NCBI RefSeq assembly: GCF_947492405.1
Contig: NZ_CANLMP010000008.1
Span: 62,001-126,000, forward strand
Origin: an uncultured Aquimarina sp.
GTDB lineage: Bacteria > Bacteroidota > Bacteroidia > Flavobacteriales > Flavobacteriaceae
Reading direction: 5' to 3'
DNA length: 64,000 bases
The position numbers were made by a program, and so were the translations under genes. Shown here one piece after another: positions 24,255 to 34,305 of the stretch. Position 1 is the stretch's first letter. Each line of letters opens with the position of its first letter. The notes under the pieces are model-generated. The model searched no databases and was not told the origin of the DNA. It saw only the letters and a program-made list of their open reading frames with translations.

Positions 24255-24356
24255 ATGAAATTAGACGATAAAGAAAAAGAAGTGCCTTCTATGCCATCAA
24301 ATCCTGTATCAGACCCGGAACCAACTACATCAGGAGATGTACCTGAAATAGAATAA
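24255..24356 (+). CDS. Very small acidic protein, possible
   Basis: A 33-residue ORF (start MKLDDKEKEVPSMPSN, end TTSGDVPEIE), Pro/Glu/Asp-rich and unordered in appearance. It is preceded by a promoter-like AT-rich stretch. Its 3' end overlaps the convergent three-helix membrane protein gene by 32 bases. No family is known to me; it may be spurious. Confidence 0.3.
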   Translation: MKLDDKEKEVPSMPSNPVSDPEPTTSGDVPEIE

Positions 24357-24870
24357 AAAAGCATACGAGTAAAATTACAATCGAATATATCAATCTCTTT
24401 AATACTTTTAAACGAGATTGATTTTGTTTTAGATTATAGAATATTTTATGTTCTAAATTGTTAACTTCTCCTATCAACATTGCAATATATAATTCAGAAT
24501 CCGAAAAATTTTCAGAGGGTTGTAGTAAATCTATATTATTTAATTCACTTGGGGATCTACCTTTTCCCATAAAAAATCTTGGATAAATATTTTTAATGCA
24601 GATTAAAAGAAGAATTAAAACTAATGTTAGAAAAATTATAATATACCAATACTTATTATTTTCAATTGGGTTATCCTTAAAATTCTTTACAATATATCCT
24701 ATCCCGGCTGTTAGTAATCCAGCTAATACAATCAATACAGAGTAAAATCTATTTGTTATTTTGTCAGAATTATATAAGGTATAATCAAGTTTTCTTTGAG
24801 CTTGAGAATAAATTAGTTTTAAATTATCCTGTGGAATTTTTCTCCAATCGCTTACACTAATTTGATACAT
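24325..24870 (-). CDS. Three-helix membrane protein, possible defence effector (SLATT/PycTM-like)
   Basis: A 181-residue protein with a cytoplasmic-looking N-terminal helix (QDNLKLIYSQAQRKLDYTLYN) and three predicted membrane helices: FYSVLIVLAGLLTAGIGYIV, YWYIIIFLTLVLILLLICI and a C-terminal LIYSIVILLVCFFILFQ. A soluble segment lies between helices two and three. The pattern of an amphipathic repeat followed by paired membrane helices recalls SLATT and PycTM-type pore effectors, but no signature proves it. It is on the same strand as the Argonaute/DISARM-like operon, 236 bases beyond its last gene. Confidence 0.6.
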   Translation of the reverse strand: MYQISVSDWRKIPQDNLKLIYSQAQRKLDYTLYNSDKITNRFYSVLIVLAGLLTAGIGYIVKNFKDNPIENNKYWYIIIFLTLVLILLLICIKNIYPRFFMGKGRSPSELNNIDLLQPSENFSDSELYIAMLIGEVNNLEHKIFYNLKQNQSRLKVLKRLIYSIVILLVCFFILFQVHLLM

Positions 24871-25106
24871 CTAATTAAAGTTATTAAAGATAGATTTTGT
24901 TGAAAAAAATATCAATATAGCAGCTAATTTACAAGTTATATTTTTTATCACTAATGCTTTTTTTAGATACTCTAGGAAATATTGTATTTCTAAAGGACTA
25001 ACGATTACCTAAAAAAGGATATGAGTAGTACTTAACCTTCGTGCTAAATCTCTGTCATCTATTTACTGTTGTCTTAACAACAACAATTCTTTTACTTTAC
25101 TTATAA

Positions 25107-26186
25107 TTATTCTTCTTGTTTATTTATTGCATCACGCATATTGTCAACTAAAAAATCTAAGGGATTTATTCCATCATTACTTGTCATACCTAATGCTTCT
25201 GGTGAAACATCACTAGTTGGCCATATTGTATGGAAGTTGGATAAATCTAAAAGCTTAGATTGTTGTATTAATTTGGAAAATGGTGCATAACGACCATTCT
25301 CGTTATTATACATAAATGCTATAGCACTTGCTATTAAATCGGCACATTGAACACCGAAATCATTTTTTGAATCTATTAATTCAAGTGAATTAATTTGAGG
25401 TGGATAAGTCATCTTACGTATATCATAACCTATTTCTTTCAATTTAGGATTCTCAGCTGCCAATACAATAGAATGATTTAAGTAATCATCATAATGACGT
25501 ATTTGCTTAGATTCATCAAAACGAACATCTAACTTCATTTTCAATGATTTATACCATACATCACATAAAACAAGAAAAGTAGAAAACGTAACATCTATAC
25601 TATATTTATCGATAGATGTCATTATTTCTTTAATATGCTTTCGGCTGTCAACTATAGGTTGTAATACATTTTTCTCCTTTACTTTCTCCAACAATTCTTG
25701 AGCAGTTATATAAAATATATTAATGGACTCCTCAGATTTTAATCTAATCATACTAACAAATTCATTTATGAATTTCTTGTAAAGTACTTTATCCCATATA
25801 TGATTTCCGAAAGTATATATCCAATTAGCATAGGCTATATTTCGACCATTCTTGTACAAGTCATAACCATTATTATACATAACGGTTTCAATTAAATGGT
25901 TTGTTATCTGACCTGCAACATTAAATTCTTTATCAACTACATAAGCACATACGCGTTGTTCCACTATTAATGGGTGATTTATAAATTCTAGTATTTTTCT
26001 ACGTCCTGCGTTACTATTTTTAAGATTTTTAAAATGTATTTCGTGTCCTAAATCAAAAATTGATGTTAATGTATTTTGTTGTTCTAAATTAAAGTTTACG
26101 GATGCTAAAACAAATACTTTCTGGTCTTCGTTTAACATATCTTGACCAGTGTTACCTGATTCATCAAAGTATATCGTATTTGCCAT
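25107..26186 (-). CDS. DUF3800 domain protein
   Basis: A 359-residue protein with the DUF3800 signatures: N-terminal IYFDESGNTG (Asp8, Glu9) and C-terminal VQCADLIASAIAF (Asp283), with a further Asp-Glu pair in VRFDESKQI (about 224-225). The spaced acidic residues are reminiscent of an RNase H-like nuclease site, though DUF3800 has no agreed activity. It starts seven bases after the DrmB-like gene, so it is the last gene of the five-gene operon. It occupies the place where DrmC (a phospholipase D-type protein) is expected in DISARM. Confidence 0.82.
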   Translation of the reverse strand: MANTIYFDESGNTGQDMLNEDQKVFVLASVNFNLEQQNTLTSIFDLGHEIHFKNLKNSNAGRRKILEFINHPLIVEQRVCAYVVDKEFNVAGQITNHLIETVMYNNGYDLYKNGRNIAYANWIYTFGNHIWDKVLYKKFINEFVSMIRLKSEESINIFYITAQELLEKVKEKNVLQPIVDSRKHIKEIMTSIDKYSIDVTFSTFLVLCDVWYKSLKMKLDVRFDESKQIRHYDDYLNHSIVLAAENPKLKEIGYDIRKMTYPPQINSLELIDSKNDFGVQCADLIASAIAFMYNNENGRYAPFSKLIQQSKLLDLSNFHTIWPTSDVSPEALGMTSNDGINPLDFLVDNMRDAINKQEE

Positions 26187-26193
26187 AGGTTGT

Positions 26194-28188
26194 TTATTTG
26201 TTAATAATCAAATCTTTAAAAAATCCATATTCTTCATCTATCAATAATGAGCGGTCTAAGAATGAATTGAACTCTTCACAAGCATTTTCTGGTATTAAAG
26301 TACAACTATAGCAAGCTGCCATATTTAAACCGCCTATACCTTGACCGTCATCGGTATTATAACATATTGGGTCTGATGCGCAATCTGTTGCTCTTCTTAA
26401 TGCTGATTTTAATAGACGTAACATTCTTGCTTCTGGCGCTTGTGATACTAAACCACCGTAACTGCCTTCTGCACCTGCAATAGTATATAGTAATACACCT
26501 TGCATTTGGTTTTTATCTACAAAGAGTCTTTCATTTAAAGATGTAGATGGATAACCACATAGAAACTCTAATTCTTTAATTAAAAGATGTGATAACGTAT
26601 GTACCAAAAGAAAACGTATTAAATGCTCTCTGTTTACTGTCATACCAAATTTTTCTTTTACTGAACGGTATGCGTGACTTTCAATATTTGTATATAGTTT
26701 ATTAATCTTCTTCTTAAAAACCTCATTCTTTTCTGATTTTGTTATCCAGTTCTCTATTTTATCATTTGATAGCGCAATGAAAATACCTTCACCAAAACTC
26801 TCAATCGCTGGTAAATACTTGGTTTTATCTTCCCACTTAGATGTAAATTTCTTTTCAATAAGCAATTGGGTTTCGTCCATTTCTGAAAAGAAATCATCGT
26901 TAGTTAATGGCTCTTGCCTCGTATAACCTACCTGCACTGTGGTCATTTTAATACGCCTTAAACCTATTAATTGTTCAAAACCATAATTGGTTAAGCTATT
27001 TAATTTTTCTTTCTTAAAAATTAAGTTCTCATCTTCATCTGTAAAGTCAACCTTAGGGTTCTTAACTAAAAAATTATATTCATAAAGACGATACTCTAGC
27101 TCTGGTATGTATGAGTTGTCGTTATCGTTTTCTAATATTTTTTGGATTTGCTCTAAAGGATATTCTTCTTCTAATGCTTCAAATATGAACTCTGCATCTT
27201 TACCTTTTGCTTTAAATCTATTTATTTTCTCAATGTGTTTATTTCTTACACCTTTGTCTGTAGGTAAAAAAATACTAGATACAAGAATGGGATAATACAC
27301 ACTATTACTGCTACGAATGACTGGTTTAAAGAACACTTTGGATTCTTTTCCTTCTTCGTGTCGTTCCAAAAGTTCAGCTTCAGAAAAATATTTTCTTTCG
27401 CGTAAGCCAAACAAACCTGATAGATTCATTATTCTACCTTTATGACTACATCCATCATTCATACATTTTACACTAATACCTGCTAAATCTGAAAATTTTG
27501 TTGACTTTGTATATCTGAGGTCTGGATTTTCACAACACAATGCTTCGTAGTCTAATAAGACAGAACCACTCTCTGAATCTTCATCTTTTACTGCCTTTTG
27601 CGCCTTGTTCCATCTTTCCCACGGTATTTCTTTTATATCACCAGTAGGTGCAGACATTACAAAACGTACCTGTTCTAATTCTGGTGCAAATTTGCTCCCT
27701 CTTTTTGCATAACACACGCCACACTTAGGCGGTGCAAATTCTTTTTTAGTAGCATTAGCTTTTGCCAATTCCCACTCTTTCCACCAGTCTTTAATATGCT
27801 TAAATCTTTTGCAAGAATTACAGTAAAACCATTTAGGGAAGAATGATGCGCTTATCGTATTATTTATATGTTCAGGTATATCTGCTCTACTCGAAGAAGA
27901 TACATTATCAGGTACATAAACAAACGCTTCTAATTTTTCAAATCCATCTTTATGTGAAAGTCTTTGTAATAATCGTTCATCATTAATATGATATGATGCA
28001 TCAATAATTGTTTTACCATCTTGTTTATTAAAATAAAAGAAAGGCCACTCATCAAATCTATCAATCATTAAAGCACCAAAAGGTGTTTCTATAATTGAAC
28101 CTGAACCACCATAAGAACTGATGGCTTTACGTGTTTGTATTTTAACAAACTTACTATCTGTAGCTTTCTTTTTACGTCTTATTGCCAT
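26194..28188 (-). CDS. drmB: DrmB-like DISARM protein (DUF1998)
   Basis: A 664-residue protein starting with the DrmB-type KTRKAISSYGGSGSIIETPFG-like segment (read here as QTRKAISSYGGSGSIIE). Putative zinc-binding Cys clusters are at CNSCKRF with CGVC, and at CCENP with CMNDGCSHKG. The C-terminal DUF1998 domain ends CASDPICYN, AACYSCTLIPENACEEFN. DrmB works with DrmA in the DISARM core complex that restricts phage DNA. It overlaps drmA by 10 bases. Confidence 0.82.
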   Translation of the reverse strand: MAIRRKKKATDSKFVKIQTRKAISSYGGSGSIIETPFGALMIDRFDEWPFFYFNKQDGKTIIDASYHINDERLLQRLSHKDGFEKLEAFVYVPDNVSSSSRADIPEHINNTISASFFPKWFYCNSCKRFKHIKDWWKEWELAKANATKKEFAPPKCGVCYAKRGSKFAPELEQVRFVMSAPTGDIKEIPWERWNKAQKAVKDEDSESGSVLLDYEALCCENPDLRYTKSTKFSDLAGISVKCMNDGCSHKGRIMNLSGLFGLRERKYFSEAELLERHEEGKESKVFFKPVIRSSNSVYYPILVSSIFLPTDKGVRNKHIEKINRFKAKGKDAEFIFEALEEEYPLEQIQKILENDNDNSYIPELEYRLYEYNFLVKNPKVDFTDEDENLIFKKEKLNSLTNYGFEQLIGLRRIKMTTVQVGYTRQEPLTNDDFFSEMDETQLLIEKKFTSKWEDKTKYLPAIESFGEGIFIALSNDKIENWITKSEKNEVFKKKINKLYTNIESHAYRSVKEKFGMTVNREHLIRFLLVHTLSHLLIKELEFLCGYPSTSLNERLFVDKNQMQGVLLYTIAGAEGSYGGLVSQAPEARMLRLLKSALRRATDCASDPICYNTDDGQGIGGLNMAACYSCTLIPENACEEFNSFLDRSLLIDEEYGFFKDLIINK

Positions 28189-31100
28189 TCAAAATTTGAT
28201 TTAATTCTTATAAATGTATCAGTATCTATCTCTCTCATTGATTGCATTGTTGTCCAATCTATTGCACTTTCATTTTTGTCTGAAGGTCTTTTGAGTAATC
28301 TTTTATATTTAAGGTCATTAGACGCTCTTGCCTTACTTTCCCAATCTTCTACAATGTTTTGATACCTACGGTCAAAATAGACCATCATTTCTTTGTTGTT
28401 AACTCCAAATCTTTCTTCTATAAAGTCTTTGTAAACTTTCGCTAAATCAGATTTAAAATTAACAGCATCATTATCCTTATTAAGATTTGGGTATTTGTTA
28501 CGAATAAATGCCACTAAAGAAGTGGTGAGCATTTTATCAATAGTACTTTCTGTAAATGGTGTTATACTAAGAGGTTCAACACACTTATAAAAAGCCTGGT
28601 GAAAGTTTATGAAATGCTCAAAATAAGATTTCTCTCTTGCTCTATTTGGGTCTAATAATGACACTACTAATCCATTAGTCTTACGACCTACACGACTGGA
28701 TGCTTGTATGTATTCTGCAATGTTTTTTGGCATACCATTAATAAGCATCAAATTAAGTCTACTTATATCAATACCTACAGAAATCATATTTGTAGCTAAT
28801 ACAAAATCAACAACATCATTTAAGTAACGGTAACCTTTATCTGAGGTTACTATATTCTTTTCTTCAAATGGAAGCTCTAATTCTTTAAGTATTGCCTTTA
28901 TACGAGAACTTTCTACACGACTGGTTAATTCTTCAGTACGAGAAGCTATTCCTGCAAAGTTGAATCTATAATCATCAATAGGATTAAATAAATCTTCTAA
29001 TCGGTATTGTAATGTTGATGTAAAATTAGATACTTCATCACCCACTTTATTAAAAATCTTCCCTACATCTTTTAAACTGTTATAGTAGGATATAATCGTC
29101 CAATAGTTATCCGCATAATCCTTAGTATCCTTATTTCTATATACTTCAAGGCGAGAAACGAATAGATGTGCTAAAATCTGTAATTGTGTGTCAATAGATG
29201 TTTTGCCAGTAGGCATAAAACCTATATATCGTCTTTTACTTTCGGTACTTTCTCTTGAAAAGAAACTATCATTATAATTTATACCTGATGGTGGAAATAT
29301 ATTAACTTTCCTATTACCATATAATTTTTCTATTTGATATTGCGTGTTCCTTGTGGTTGCAGTAGAAGATATAATTTTAGGTGCGATACCATTCTTAGTG
29401 CATAATAATTCAATAGTAGATTCATATAAAGCAGTAATTGAGCCTAATGGACCATTTAACAGGTGTAGCTCATCTTGAATTATCAAATCTGGTGGTAAAC
29501 CTTTGTCTATATTAGCTTTAAAAAAGTTATGTGCTTCATCTTGCCACGCTAACATTGCAAATTTATCTACAGTACCAAACAATAAAGTAGGTGGATTTTT
29601 ATACAGGTTTTCATCAACTACTTGAATAGGTAGTTTTTCGTAAAAATGACACTGTTTATTTATACAAGATACTTTTAATTCACCTTTGTTTACTTTAAAA
29701 CCATAACGCCATATCGTTTGTCCTTGCGAGTTCTTTTCTTTAGAGACTGATTTAGTACCACACCACGGACAACTACTGATTTGAAATACATTTTTACGCT
29801 CAGGATTTCCTTTGTCTCCTTTTAAAGCTTCTTCATCCATTTGCGAAACTAAAATGGCTGCACCATTATCTCCTGCTACTTTATTAGGTGTAGATGCTTG
29901 TCCTACCCATAAACCAATATTTATAGGCTCCTCTTTTAAAGTGTCTTTAAATTCTGATTGAGAACGCATAAACTCCAAAGTGGCAATTAAGCGAGATGCA
30001 CGTTCAAATTGTTGTGCTGTTAATAAGCGTAATGTGTAACGCATAATAACACTTGTGCCACCATAATCACTTTCATTATTAATTCTTCTGAATCCTATTG
30101 TAAAAGCTGCTACAGCTAAATAAGCTTCTGTTTTACCACCACCTGTAGGAAACCAAATAAGGTCAACCGTATTGTTTGCTTTACGCTTTTCTGGCTGTGC
30201 TATTTCATCTAAACTAAGTAGTAAAAAAGCTAATTGAAATGGTCTGTACTTTGGTACAAAACCTAAGTTTTTAGGTGTGTTGTATTGTTCAAAATAAACC
30301 AAACGATTTGCATTGATAGATTTGTCTATCTGAAAGAGGTCTTTTTCTGTTTTCCCTAATCTTTCATCATTAGAAATGATTAGTTGAACTAACATCGCTG
30401 TATTAGCTAATTGAAAGGCTTTAAATACCTTTTCATTATCCAATAAATTAATGTTTTCTTTAAGACGATTATAATTCTCTTGTTGTCTTTCTATTACTTT
30501 TTCGGCTACTTCTCTTTCGGATGAATTAAGCTTATTTTTCTCTTGTATTTGCTTATTAATCCATTGCTCATAGCTCGCTACAAAATCTTTAAGATTTACC
30601 TTTATTTCATCTTTTGATAATCCCCAAATTGAGAGATTACGCATATCTAAAGCCTTGTCTAAACTACTGTCTTCAAACTCATTAATTACATCATTTATAT
30701 TTTGTTCTGGTAAGAATGTAGATTGAACAGTTTTTGTATTTACATCCCATATTACAGAGCAATTATGACCTATACCATAACTTTTAATATTACGGTAGAT
30801 TAACTCTATTTCTTCTGCTTCTTCATCTCTTATCTCATCATCTGATGCATAGGTATTAAGACTATTGTCCTTGTATTCAATCAATCCATCTGATTGTACT
30901 TTTATGCTCCCTTGAAATAGTGACTTAAAATTTAGATTTTCTGACCTGTTAGAAAAACGATTTGCTGGGTGGTCTTCAGAGCAGTTTACGAGTTGAATTT
31001 TTACAAATCGTGCCCTTGAATCTTCGTAAACTTTTATATTATATCCTGCATTCGTTTGCTTATAAATCTCAGATGGAAAATCAAAGGTAATAGGGGATTT

Positions 31101-31901
31101 AAAGGATTTGTCTATTTTGATAGTTTCGTTAAACGTAAAAGGTGTTCTTTTCCACGCTCTACCTAACAATTTTTCTAATTTACCTATATAATAATATGCA
31201 GAGAAATGCCCACCTTCTTCTGTTTGTCTAGTTAAGTTTTTTCTGTTTTTAAATTCATCAAACTGACCGTATTCTCCGTTTGCTCTTTCAGGATTCTTCT
31301 GTTCTCCTTTAAGTTCTCTGTTTAAGAACATATAACCGTCCTCATATTTTAAAGCTTTTCTAAATGCTAATGGTATTGGAATGCCTTGTTCAAAGAAAGA
31401 ATCGTAACCTGCTTTAGAAATCTTTATTTTTCCCTCTTCGCTTTTTGCCTGCGTATATAAACCAAATGAAAATTCAACCTTTATTTCTTTAATTGATTTA
31501 TCTAAAGCTACTGTAATTCCAATATTAGTAGGAAAGAAGCTATTTGTATCTAAGTTAAAATCCTGACGTTTAACTTTTACTTCTTCATTCTTTTCTTCTA
31601 TATCCTTAGTTTCCTCATCTTCATTATTTTCATTGCCCTTGCTATTCTCATCCTCATTTTCATCCGTTGTTAATGATTCACTTTCCAAAGCTGCATCATC
31701 TTCTTCTCCTTGAGTTTCTGGTGTAACAGATTTATTAGGAAAGAGCACACCGCTAAAATATCTCGGTAATGGATAATCTGATATAATTTCTTCTTCATCA
31801 GGAAGTCCCCACATATCAGAGCCAGGACCAATCATTCCTCTATTAATTCGGTCTTGAAATATTTGTCTTGCTTTTTTATCTAATTCATCGTTATGATTCA
31901 T
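28179..31901 (-). CDS. drmA: DrmA-like DISARM helicase
   Basis: A 1240-residue superfamily 2 helicase. The N-terminus has GPGSDMWGLPDEEEIISDYP and RYFSGVLFPN, as in DrmA, followed by a very acidic linker (about residues 65-110). Helicase motifs are WFPTGGGKTEAYL (motif I, near 585), VIMRYTLRLLTAQQFERASR, DELHLL (motif II, near 810), SSTATTRN (III) and SRVGRKTNG (VI, near 1069). Cys pairs (CPWCG, CINKQCHF) between suggest a zinc insert. DrmA is the translocase of the DISARM core. It overlaps the DrmE-like gene by 11 bases. Confidence 0.85.
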   Translation of the reverse strand: MNHNDELDKKARQIFQDRINRGMIGPGSDMWGLPDEEEIISDYPLPRYFSGVLFPNKSVTPETQGEEDDAALESESLTTDENEDENSKGNENNEDEETKDIEEKNEEVKVKRQDFNLDTNSFFPTNIGITVALDKSIKEIKVEFSFGLYTQAKSEEGKIKISKAGYDSFFEQGIPIPLAFRKALKYEDGYMFLNRELKGEQKNPERANGEYGQFDEFKNRKNLTRQTEEGGHFSAYYYIGKLEKLLGRAWKRTPFTFNETIKIDKSFKSPITFDFPSEIYKQTNAGYNIKVYEDSRARFVKIQLVNCSEDHPANRFSNRSENLNFKSLFQGSIKVQSDGLIEYKDNSLNTYASDDEIRDEEAEEIELIYRNIKSYGIGHNCSVIWDVNTKTVQSTFLPEQNINDVINEFEDSSLDKALDMRNLSIWGLSKDEIKVNLKDFVASYEQWINKQIQEKNKLNSSEREVAEKVIERQQENYNRLKENINLLDNEKVFKAFQLANTAMLVQLIISNDERLGKTEKDLFQIDKSINANRLVYFEQYNTPKNLGFVPKYRPFQLAFLLLSLDEIAQPEKRKANNTVDLIWFPTGGGKTEAYLAVAAFTIGFRRINNESDYGGTSVIMRYTLRLLTAQQFERASRLIATLEFMRSQSEFKDTLKEEPINIGLWVGQASTPNKVAGDNGAAILVSQMDEEALKGDKGNPERKNVFQISSCPWCGTKSVSKEKNSQGQTIWRYGFKVNKGELKVSCINKQCHFYEKLPIQVVDENLYKNPPTLLFGTVDKFAMLAWQDEAHNFFKANIDKGLPPDLIIQDELHLLNGPLGSITALYESTIELLCTKNGIAPKIISSTATTRNTQYQIEKLYGNRKVNIFPPSGINYNDSFFSRESTESKRRYIGFMPTGKTSIDTQLQILAHLFVSRLEVYRNKDTKDYADNYWTIISYYNSLKDVGKIFNKVGDEVSNFTSTLQYRLEDLFNPIDDYRFNFAGIASRTEELTSRVESSRIKAILKELELPFEEKNIVTSDKGYRYLNDVVDFVLATNMISVGIDISRLNLMLINGMPKNIAEYIQASSRVGRKTNGLVVSLLDPNRAREKSYFEHFINFHQAFYKCVEPLSITPFTESTIDKMLTTSLVAFIRNKYPNLNKDNDAVNFKSDLAKVYKDFIEERFGVNNKEMMVYFDRRYQNIVEDWESKARASNDLKYKRLLKRPSDKNESAIDWTTMQSMREIDTDTFIRIKSNFEWQ

Positions 31902-34293
31902 CTTCGTCTGTAATTACTTTACTTTCTATTGTTCTTTCTGGTGCTGCGCTTTTTACAAACGCATTGATTTCTTCTTTACCAAATTTTGATAACATTTTAC
32001 CTTTATTCCTACCTTCTGAAATGATGTAATCCATAACATCATCACTTAAATCTCTGCCTAAACTTATCATTAAACCACGGTAGAATCCTTTTACCCTTAA
32101 TAATGATGCAAAGTCCTTATTAAGATGTTCATCATTCATTAATAGCTTCATAGCTTTTAACTCATTATTACTATGCGGAAAACGTTCTTTATCACTTTCA
32201 TTTAGCCATTTACTTATTGTTACCACATTAGTTATCTTGCTCCCTTTCGCTTTAAGCGAACTCAGTAATCTTTCTTTATTATAATGCTTATCCTCATTAA
32301 TTCTTTTTGAAAAGTAACGTGCTAATGATTTTTTCCAAAGCTTTGACATTTCTTCAACTTCTTTGAATCTACCGTAACTATCTTCTTGTAATGCAATGTT
32401 AAAGAGACGTTCTTTAGACAAATTATTATACACCCTTACTTTGTCTCCTGGAAGTACATTATAGGTTTTTGATTTTACCCATTTACCATCCTTTTTTATG
32501 AGTACTGTTTTAGAACCATCATACACTAAAGATTCCTTATCATTTGCAAATTGTAAACGGTAGTTTACTTGCTTATTAGATTCATAATCATATACTTTTT
32601 CATTACCATTATCACGTTTATAGAAACCATCCATAATATCTTCTAAAGACTTATCAGTATTAATTTCTTTAAGTTTCATTTTAAAATCTAAACCTGTAAG
32701 TACTTTACGGTTTTTAGATTGATATTCTGTGATAAGACTATTATCATATTTATCAACGTAAGCGTTAATCACTTTTGCCTCTTCAGGATAAGACAAGAAC
32801 GAATAACGATGCGGTGAATTAATAGCAAAGCCTAATACATCATCATAATACTTGCCATTATTATAAATACTAAGTACATATACTTTTTTACTACCGTTAA
32901 TGCTATTATGTAATGTTTTAAATTCGTTGAGTCCACATATTTTAATGCGCTTCATTTTAAACTCTTCTTTCCAATTCTCGACCAAACGTTTAGGCACTAT
33001 GAGGTAATCTACATCATTTAATTGCTCTAAGTAATTGAGTTTATTATTATTAAAGTTTTCAAAAATGGCATCAATTTTTACTACAAGCTGTTGTTGCACT
33101 TCGGTATCATATATTTCTAAATCATAAAAATCCTGCTCAATGGTTTCTGATGCTACTTTTTTAAGAAGATGCTGAATGTATTCTAGTTGTGATAGTGTAC
33201 GACTGTGAGAATGTTTAGAAAGTACCAGTGCATATAAGAAACGACGTAAGCGTTTAACACTGAGTAAAGACATACCGTTCTCTTTCTCAATCGAACTTAA
33301 ATAATCTATAAAACCGTCTATCTTTTCTTGATAAGCTACGTCTTTAATATCTATAGCCTTAATTTCTCCAGGTGCTTTATCTTCTAAGTATTCAAATTCT
33401 GGAAAGGTCCATTTCCATTTTAAGAATTGATTCTGCTCATCATTAAAACCCAGACTACCTAAGATGATGCAATTAGGTATATCTTCATTTCTAAGTGCTA
33501 ACCTAATTTTTGTGCTTACATCATTTTTATATTTGTTTTTGCCTATTACAATTAAGGTTTCTATTTCTATTCCTTTATCTAAAACGTAAGTTTGTAATGT
33601 ATTATAATCTGGGACACAGTAAATCATAGGTTCAATAGGAATATGATTCCAACTCTCTGCTCCAGAACTAGCAATCCAACGCATAGGAATTGCTTTCTTT
33701 ATGTCAATGTCTACATATTTTTGAGATTTTAATTCTGCATCAAACTCTTTTTTAGACATTATTATAGCAGACTTATATTTAAATTGAGATGGTAGATTTT
33801 TACTTTCATTGAAAATTAAATCGTAAAACTTTTCATAAGCTTCAAAACCTACCTTAACTCTACGTCCTGTTAAACCTGCATTAATTATTTTGTATTTACC
33901 TATTTGCGAGTGTTTTACTGTTTTTTTAAATTCTTGTCCTTTTTTGCCGCCAAACACGATGTAACTATCTTCTTTAACCAGCTTAATTTCAAAGCGCATC
34001 TTATTGTATTGTAGAATATCGCCTTTTTTATAAATAGTATGATTGTCACAAAAGTTTTTAAAGAATAATGAAATAGCTACAGAAAGTACCGCAGGAAATT
34101 GAGATAATGCAGGAAGCTCCTTATCAAAAGACTCTATAAATAAATTATCTTCTTTGTTAATGGCTTTGTCCATTAAATAGAAGTTAATCGCTTTAAAATC
34201 TGAAAGATTTAAAGCCTTTAAGTGGTACTCTTTAGTTAAGTACTCCTTAGCTTTATTGATTAGCTCCTGTGTATAGCTTTTAATTTCTTGCAA
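31891..34293 (-). CDS. DrmE-like protein, assigned mainly by size and position
   Basis: An 800-residue protein without motifs I can name with certainty. Its length, its place directly upstream of drmA and its all-soluble alternating alpha/beta composition fit DrmE of class 2 DISARM. Visible stretches include a basic, possibly nucleic-acid-binding C-terminal region (ARYFSKRINEDKHYNKERL, KGFYRGLMISLGRDLSDDVMD). It starts 12 bases after the Argonaute gene stop and overlaps drmA by 11 bases, so it is firmly inside the operon. It could instead be an operon-specific protein unrelated to DrmE. Confidence 0.5.
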   Translation of the reverse strand: MQEIKSYTQELINKAKEYLTKEYHLKALNLSDFKAINFYLMDKAINKEDNLFIESFDKELPALSQFPAVLSVAISLFFKNFCDNHTIYKKGDILQYNKMRFEIKLVKEDSYIVFGGKKGQEFKKTVKHSQIGKYKIINAGLTGRRVKVGFEAYEKFYDLIFNESKNLPSQFKYKSAIIMSKKEFDAELKSQKYVDIDIKKAIPMRWIASSGAESWNHIPIEPMIYCVPDYNTLQTYVLDKGIEIETLIVIGKNKYKNDVSTKIRLALRNEDIPNCIILGSLGFNDEQNQFLKWKWTFPEFEYLEDKAPGEIKAIDIKDVAYQEKIDGFIDYLSSIEKENGMSLLSVKRLRRFLYALVLSKHSHSRTLSQLEYIQHLLKKVASETIEQDFYDLEIYDTEVQQQLVVKIDAIFENFNNNKLNYLEQLNDVDYLIVPKRLVENWKEEFKMKRIKICGLNEFKTLHNSINGSKKVYVLSIYNNGKYYDDVLGFAINSPHRYSFLSYPEEAKVINAYVDKYDNSLITEYQSKNRKVLTGLDFKMKLKEINTDKSLEDIMDGFYKRDNGNEKVYDYESNKQVNYRLQFANDKESLVYDGSKTVLIKKDGKWVKSKTYNVLPGDKVRVYNNLSKERLFNIALQEDSYGRFKEVEEMSKLWKKSLARYFSKRINEDKHYNKERLLSSLKAKGSKITNVVTISKWLNESDKERFPHSNNELKAMKLLMNDEHLNKDFASLLRVKGFYRGLMISLGRDLSDDVMDYIISEGRNKGKMLSKFGKEEINAFVKSAAPERTIESKVITDEDES

Positions 34294-34305
34294 TATCTCA
34301 TTTAT

